Source: VYFG01 sp965213885
GTDB taxonomy: Bacteria; Pseudomonadota; Gammaproteobacteria; Arenicellales; Poriferihabitantaceae
Assembly (NCBI GenBank): GCA_965213885.1
Contig: OZ243919.1
Span: forward strand, 806,001-870,000
Direction: 5' to 3'
DNA: 64,000 nt
A program made the translations under genes and the position numbers. Positions 61,006 through 64,000 of the stretch are shown piece after piece (positions within the stretch are counted from its first letter, which is position 1; each line of letters begins with the position of its first letter). Below the pieces are notes generated by a model. It had not been told where the DNA came from. It searched no databases and worked only from the letters and a program-made list of their open reading frames with translations.

Positions 61006-61317
61006 ATGGCGAAGGTCGCCATCCGGATCGCCGAGTTCGCACTCGCCGATCTAGCAGAATTGCGTGCCTGGTACACGGAACAAGGCGTGCCGGATGTGGG
61101 CGTGCGCCTGATCGACGAAATCGTCGTGAGTATCGAGGCGTTGGCCGATCATCCCGATATAGGCCGGATCGTCCCGGAGTTCCATCAGCCCGCTCTCCGA
61201 GAGCTGATCCGGCCGCCATTTCGCATTGTCTATCGCCGTGACCCGAAGCACGTGCGCATCGTCCGGGTTTGGCGAAGCGAGCGCCTGCTCGAAGTGCCGG
61301 ACGAAGACTTGCCCTGA
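61006..61317 (+). CDS. ParE/RelE-superfamily toxin
   Basis: A 103-residue toxin of the ParE/RelE fold. Features include the LADLAELRAWYTEQG helix, HPDIGRIVPEF, and the C-terminal strand RELIRPPFRIVYRRD followed by VRIVRVWRSERLL. ParE members poison gyrase and RelE members cleave mRNA on the ribosome; the Pro-rich basic strand and Phd-type partner do not decide between them. It forms a two-gene cassette with the antitoxin. Confidence 0.88.
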   Translation: MAKVAIRIAEFALADLAELRAWYTEQGVPDVGVRLIDEIVVSIEALADHPDIGRIVPEFHQPALRELIRPPFRIVYRRDPKHVRIVRVWRSERLLEVPDEDLP

Positions 61318-61631
61318 ATAGGGGTTTTCGCGGATTATTACACTGTAATCATCATCCGCCGGCCGTCCGAAGCCGTCTCGTACTCCCGAATCAGCTGTCC
61401 ACAGAGTCCACAGGCCCTGCCCGCCACTCGTGGATGGTCAAGGAATGGTACCGCCTGCCCGGGGGCATCCGGCTCCATACACCGGACCAGACCTCACGAC
61501 TGGGCCGCTATTTCGCGTATTGCATGATTCCAAGGAGGCAGCCGGACAACATTCTGCAAGGAGTCCCCTTGAATGGCAAAGCTGGGATAGAATGATTCGT
61601 GGGTGGAATGGGACCGTTGAACCTGATGCAG
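61318..61631. other. Intergenic region upstream of the dehalogenase gene
   Basis: About 314 bases after the toxin gene. A frame at 61269-61595 has no recognisable motif. The promoter for the hydrolase gene presumably lies here. Confidence 0.4.
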
Positions 61632-62522
61632 ATGTTTGAAGAATTCGCCACACATGATATCCAGTGCAAGGATGCCTTGATCCATTGCCGTTCGGGCGGC
61701 AGGGGGGCACCGCTACTCCTGCTGCATGGATTCCCGCAAACACATGTTCACTGGCATCGTCTGGCACCGCTGCTGATGGATGAATTCACCCTGGTGATCC
61801 CCGATCTTCGCGGATACGGCGCAAGCATCGGTCCCGACCCTGACCCGGAGCACATCAACTATTCCAAGCGGGAAATGGCCAGGGACATGGTCCATGTCAT
61901 GGGCGAATTCGGTTATGGCGAATTCAGCATCGTCAGCCACGACAGGGGGGCAAGGGTTGCCTACCGGCTTGCACTGGATCACCCGGAACGGGTAATCCGC
62001 CTGGTCAGCATGGATACGGTTCCGACTCTGGACATCTGGGAATCCTGGAACATGGCCGGGTCCCTCAACTGGTTCCACTGGCCGCTTCTGGCCCAGCCGG
62101 CGCCCCTGCCGGAGTTGATGATGGGAGCGGATCCTGATTTCCTTGTGATGCACTTGCTGGACCGGTGGGCCGCAGGGCCCGGCGTGCTGGACCCCCTTGC
62201 GGTCGAAGAGTACAAAATTGCATTTCGCAGGCCGAGCGTTCGCCAGGCGATGGCGGAGGATTACCGAGCCGGCGCCACTGTCGATCTTGCGCATGACCGC
62301 GAGGAACGTGATGCGAACCGCAAGCTGCAATGCCCGGTATTTGCGCCGCGTGGGTTTCTTCATACGCCGACCCCCTTACGGCCCATATGGGAACGATGGG
62401 CCGAAGATGTCACCGAGGTTGCCCTGGAGTGTGGTCATTTCCTTGCCGAGGAACTGCCCGGGGAGAGTGCCCGGGCCATCCGGGCATTTTTGACGCCCGA
62501 TCAGGGCAGACGCCGTTCGTAA
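61632..62522 (+). CDS. Alpha/beta hydrolase, haloacetate (fluoroacetate) dehalogenase-like
   Basis: A 296-residue alpha/beta hydrolase. With the start at ATG 61632 (MFEEF, as in the family) the nucleophile Asp104 and carboxylate-binding Arg105 and Arg108 lie in SHDRGARV, the acid Asp128 in SMDTVP, halide-pocket His149 and Trp150 in FHWPLLAQPAP, Tyr211 in EDYRAG and the catalytic His269 in CGHFLAEE. These match, almost number for number, the residues I recall for fluoroacetate dehalogenase (Asp104, Arg105, Arg108, Asp128, His149, Trp150, Tyr212, His271). Upstream starts GTG 61599, ATG 61608 and ATG 61626 are possible; none has an ideal ribosome site. Epoxide hydrolase is less likely given the His-Trp pair. 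Confidence 0.85.
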   Translation: MFEEFATHDIQCKDALIHCRSGGRGAPLLLLHGFPQTHVHWHRLAPLLMDEFTLVIPDLRGYGASIGPDPDPEHINYSKREMARDMVHVMGEFGYGEFSIVSHDRGARVAYRLALDHPERVIRLVSMDTVPTLDIWESWNMAGSLNWFHWPLLAQPAPLPELMMGADPDFLVMHLLDRWAAGPGVLDPLAVEEYKIAFRRPSVRQAMAEDYRAGATVDLAHDREERDANRKLQCPVFAPRGFLHTPTPLRPIWERWAEDVTEVALECGHFLAEELPGESARAIRAFLTPDQGRRRS

Positions 62523-62780
62523 TCGCTGTCCGGGTCCCCGAAGGAGAAACGGATTCCACGGGGGTGTGGCTTCCCTGGCGGGCCACAGCCCCCGGGATTC
62601 GACAGCGCTTCGTCATGGTGCCGGTCAATCAGGTACTCTGGCTGCCGACACATAAAACGTTGTATGAACTCGATGCCTTTGACACGTGTGCGCAGCGGGC
62701 TGATGGGAGGCGCATCAGTGTGATATTCCTATATTGATTAGCAGCCCCGCTGCCCGCCGGTATGTGCCCGACCGCCCGAA

Positions 62781-63419
62781 TCAGTTGCTGTGAACGTCCG
62801 GTTCGTAGTCCTTGACCGCCAGCAGGGCCGCTGCACCGATCATCAGGACTCCGCAGGCGCGGTTGATCAGGCCGCAGGCATGTGACCGGATACGGGCTGC
62901 GGCACCTACGGCAAGCCAGCCCCAGGCCAGCAGGAGGATGCCATCGACCAGCAGGTAGGTGCCGCCAAGAATGGCAAGCTGTGGAAGCGAGGATGCTCCG
63001 GGATTGATGAAATGCGGAAACAGTGCCGCGAAGAACATGACCGCGAAGGGGTTGGCGCTGGATGTGATGAAGCCCTGGCGGTACCGCCTGAACGGCGATC
63101 CGGCATGATCGGCTTCAGCATTCCCGTCCCGTGGTCCGGACAGGAAAAGCCGCAGTCCGATCCAGGCGAGATAGGCCACACCCAGCCATTTCACGACCAG
63201 GAACGCCTCGGCCGATACCGCGACCACGGCGGCAACCCCGAATGCCGCGGCGGTCATCTGCAGCGCGTTCGCTGTCAGGTCGCCGGCGATTGTCCAGCCG
63301 CTCTTTCTCAGCCCGTGTCGTGCGCTGTTGGCAATGATGAGGAGTTGACTCGTGTCCGGCGGGGTTGCAAAGAACACGCCAAGGGCTGCCAGATAGAGCA
63401 GATAGGTTTCGATGGTCAT
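62781..63419 (-). CDS. LysE/RhtB-family amino-acid exporter
   Basis: A 212-residue inner-membrane protein with about six hydrophobic segments. The family signature FFATPPDTSQLLIIANSARHG and the later SSANPFAVMFFAALFPHFI are present. ATG 63419 gives the standard N-terminus MTIETYLLYLAALGVFF; the open frame to 63779 overlaps the divergent permease. Members export lysine, homoserine, threonine or other metabolites; the substrate is unknown. It is divergent from the tungstate-type permease gene with 145 bases between starts. Confidence 0.9.
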   Translation of the reverse strand: MTIETYLLYLAALGVFFATPPDTSQLLIIANSARHGLRKSGWTIAGDLTANALQMTAAAFGVAAVVAVSAEAFLVVKWLGVAYLAWIGLRLFLSGPRDGNAEADHAGSPFRRYRQGFITSSANPFAVMFFAALFPHFINPGASSLPQLAILGGTYLLVDGILLLAWGWLAVGAAARIRSHACGLINRACGVLMIGAAALLAVKDYEPDVHSN

Positions 63420-63499
63420 GGGCGTCCCCGATCCGATCAAACTGTACATTAGCCTGTTTGCACGACAATATCGATCAGATATAGGTAATACTTTACATA

Positions 63500-63525
63500 T
63501 ATACTTCCAAATATTGGCAAGTATA
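63500..63525. promoter_or_regulatory. Palindromic operator-like site between rhtB-like and tupB-like genes
   Basis: An interrupted palindrome in an AT-rich region: TATACTT CCAA, a short centre, TTGG, one extra C, AAGTATA. It lies 40 bases upstream of the permease start and 81 from the exporter start, suitable for repression of either. The regulator is unknown. Confidence 0.5.
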
Positions 63526-63564
63526 TAATCCATATTCTCTATATTTATGTAAAATAATACATAT

Positions 63565-64000
63565 ATGGCGCAGTTTACTGACGCTGCAACCACCGCGATC
63601 CGGATGGTCGTGGAGGCCGACGAGAACCTGGTCGAGATCGTACTGCTGTCTCTCGAGGTCAGCCTGTCGGCAGTGGGGATCGCCGCGGTGATCGGCATGC
63701 CGCTCGGCGCCTGGCTGACCATGTACCGGTTCCCGGGCAGGCGCGTGGTCATCGCGCTGCTCAACAGCTTCATGGGCATGCCTCCCGTGGTACTCGGCCT
63801 GGCAGTCTATCTGCTGCTTTCCCGGGCCGGGCCCCTGGGACAGTACGGGCTCCTGTTTACCCCCCAGGCCATGGTATTCGCCCAGACCCTGCTGGTGCTG
63901 CCGATCATTGCTGCCCTCACGCGCCAGACGCTTGACGACCTGCACCGGGATTACGACGAGCAGTTCCGGTCCTATCGCATCGGGCCGCTGCCGGGCACGT
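63565..64000 (+). CDS. tupB: Tungstate-type ABC transporter permease (TupB-like), 3'-partial
   Basis: The ATG at 63565 opens a frame running off the right edge (at least 145 codons). The translation shows a hydrophobic permease with EIVLLSLEVSLSAVGIAAVIG, the FMGMPPVVLGLAVYLLLS segment and a conserved TLDDLHRDYDEQFRSYR stretch, typical of the permease of tungstate (TupABC) importers. No binding-protein gene tupA precedes it on this side; the ATPase gene would be expected downstream, outside the window. The upstream region is AT-rich with a palindrome. Confidence 0.8.
   Translation, partial: MAQFTDAATTAIRMVVEADENLVEIVLLSLEVSLSAVGIAAVIGMPLGAWLTMYRFPGRRVVIALLNSFMGMPPVVLGLAVYLLLSRAGPLGQYGLLFTPQAMVFAQTLLVLPIIAALTRQTLDDLHRDYDEQFRSYRIGPLPGT

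Overview
The window reads as a chromosomal segment of a GC-rich gammaproteobacterium. The strongest evidence is gene order: ftsK-lolA-rarA-crcB-serS, dapB-carA-carB-greA, and tpiA-secG-tRNA-Leu(GAG) are arrangements familiar from gammaproteobacteria, and each housekeeping protein carries intact family motifs. No species can be named from the sequence alone.

Layout, left to right. 1-6468: methylated-amine catabolism (an MttB-type methyltransferase without an in-frame amber codon, then two tandem dimethylglycine/sarcosine dehydrogenase-like flavoproteins). 6768-10338: an MscS channel and an accessory AAA-ATPase/PD-(D/E)XK protein. 10794-12109: tRNA-Leu, secG and tpiA on the minus strand. 12240-15885: a tightly coupled minus-strand set of class IV aminotransferase, sulfotransferase-like protein, endonuclease/exonuclease/phosphatase protein and MFS transporter; this is the least understood apparent system here. 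16322-19852: NCS2 purine permease, Fic protein, thioredoxin-fold protein. 20069-23892: amidase, cobalt-type nitrile hydratase alpha and beta, its activator and a HAD phosphatase. 23993-26467: cobT, cobC, cobS for cobalamin nucleotide-loop assembly. 26600-28625: a hipBA toxin-antitoxin pair with three matching upstream sites and a decayed integrase fragment. 28836-34177: SDR, aldehyde dehydrogenase, glutamine-synthetase-like ligase and MmgE/PrpD protein. 34656-34760: an IS200/IS605-type tnpB tail and right-end hairpin. 35132-40418: a methyltransferase-fold protein, a dead GMC oxidoreductase, a MATE pump, a variant metallo-beta-lactamase protein and a dead DUF3800 gene. 40755-43521: a divergent gamma-glutamyl-amine ligase and FAD amine oxidase pair. 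43542-60382: MscS channel, rluC, then the two housekeeping blocks. 60732-64000: a Phd/ParE toxin-antitoxin pair, a haloacetate dehalogenase candidate, an RhtB/LysE exporter and the start of a tungstate-type ABC permease gene.

Together the accessory genes point to scavenging nitrogen and carbon from small organic N compounds: betaines and methylamines, primary amines or polyamines by gamma-glutamylation, nitriles and amides, and purines. The cobalt-type nitrile hydratase beside cobalamin genes, and a probably corrinoid-dependent methyltransferase, suggest substantial cobalt use; that link is inference. Three or four decayed genes, two toxin-antitoxin loci and mobile-element remnants cluster at 26.6-40.4 kb and mark that stretch as the most plastic. 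No CRISPR array, rRNA operon or intact transposon was seen.
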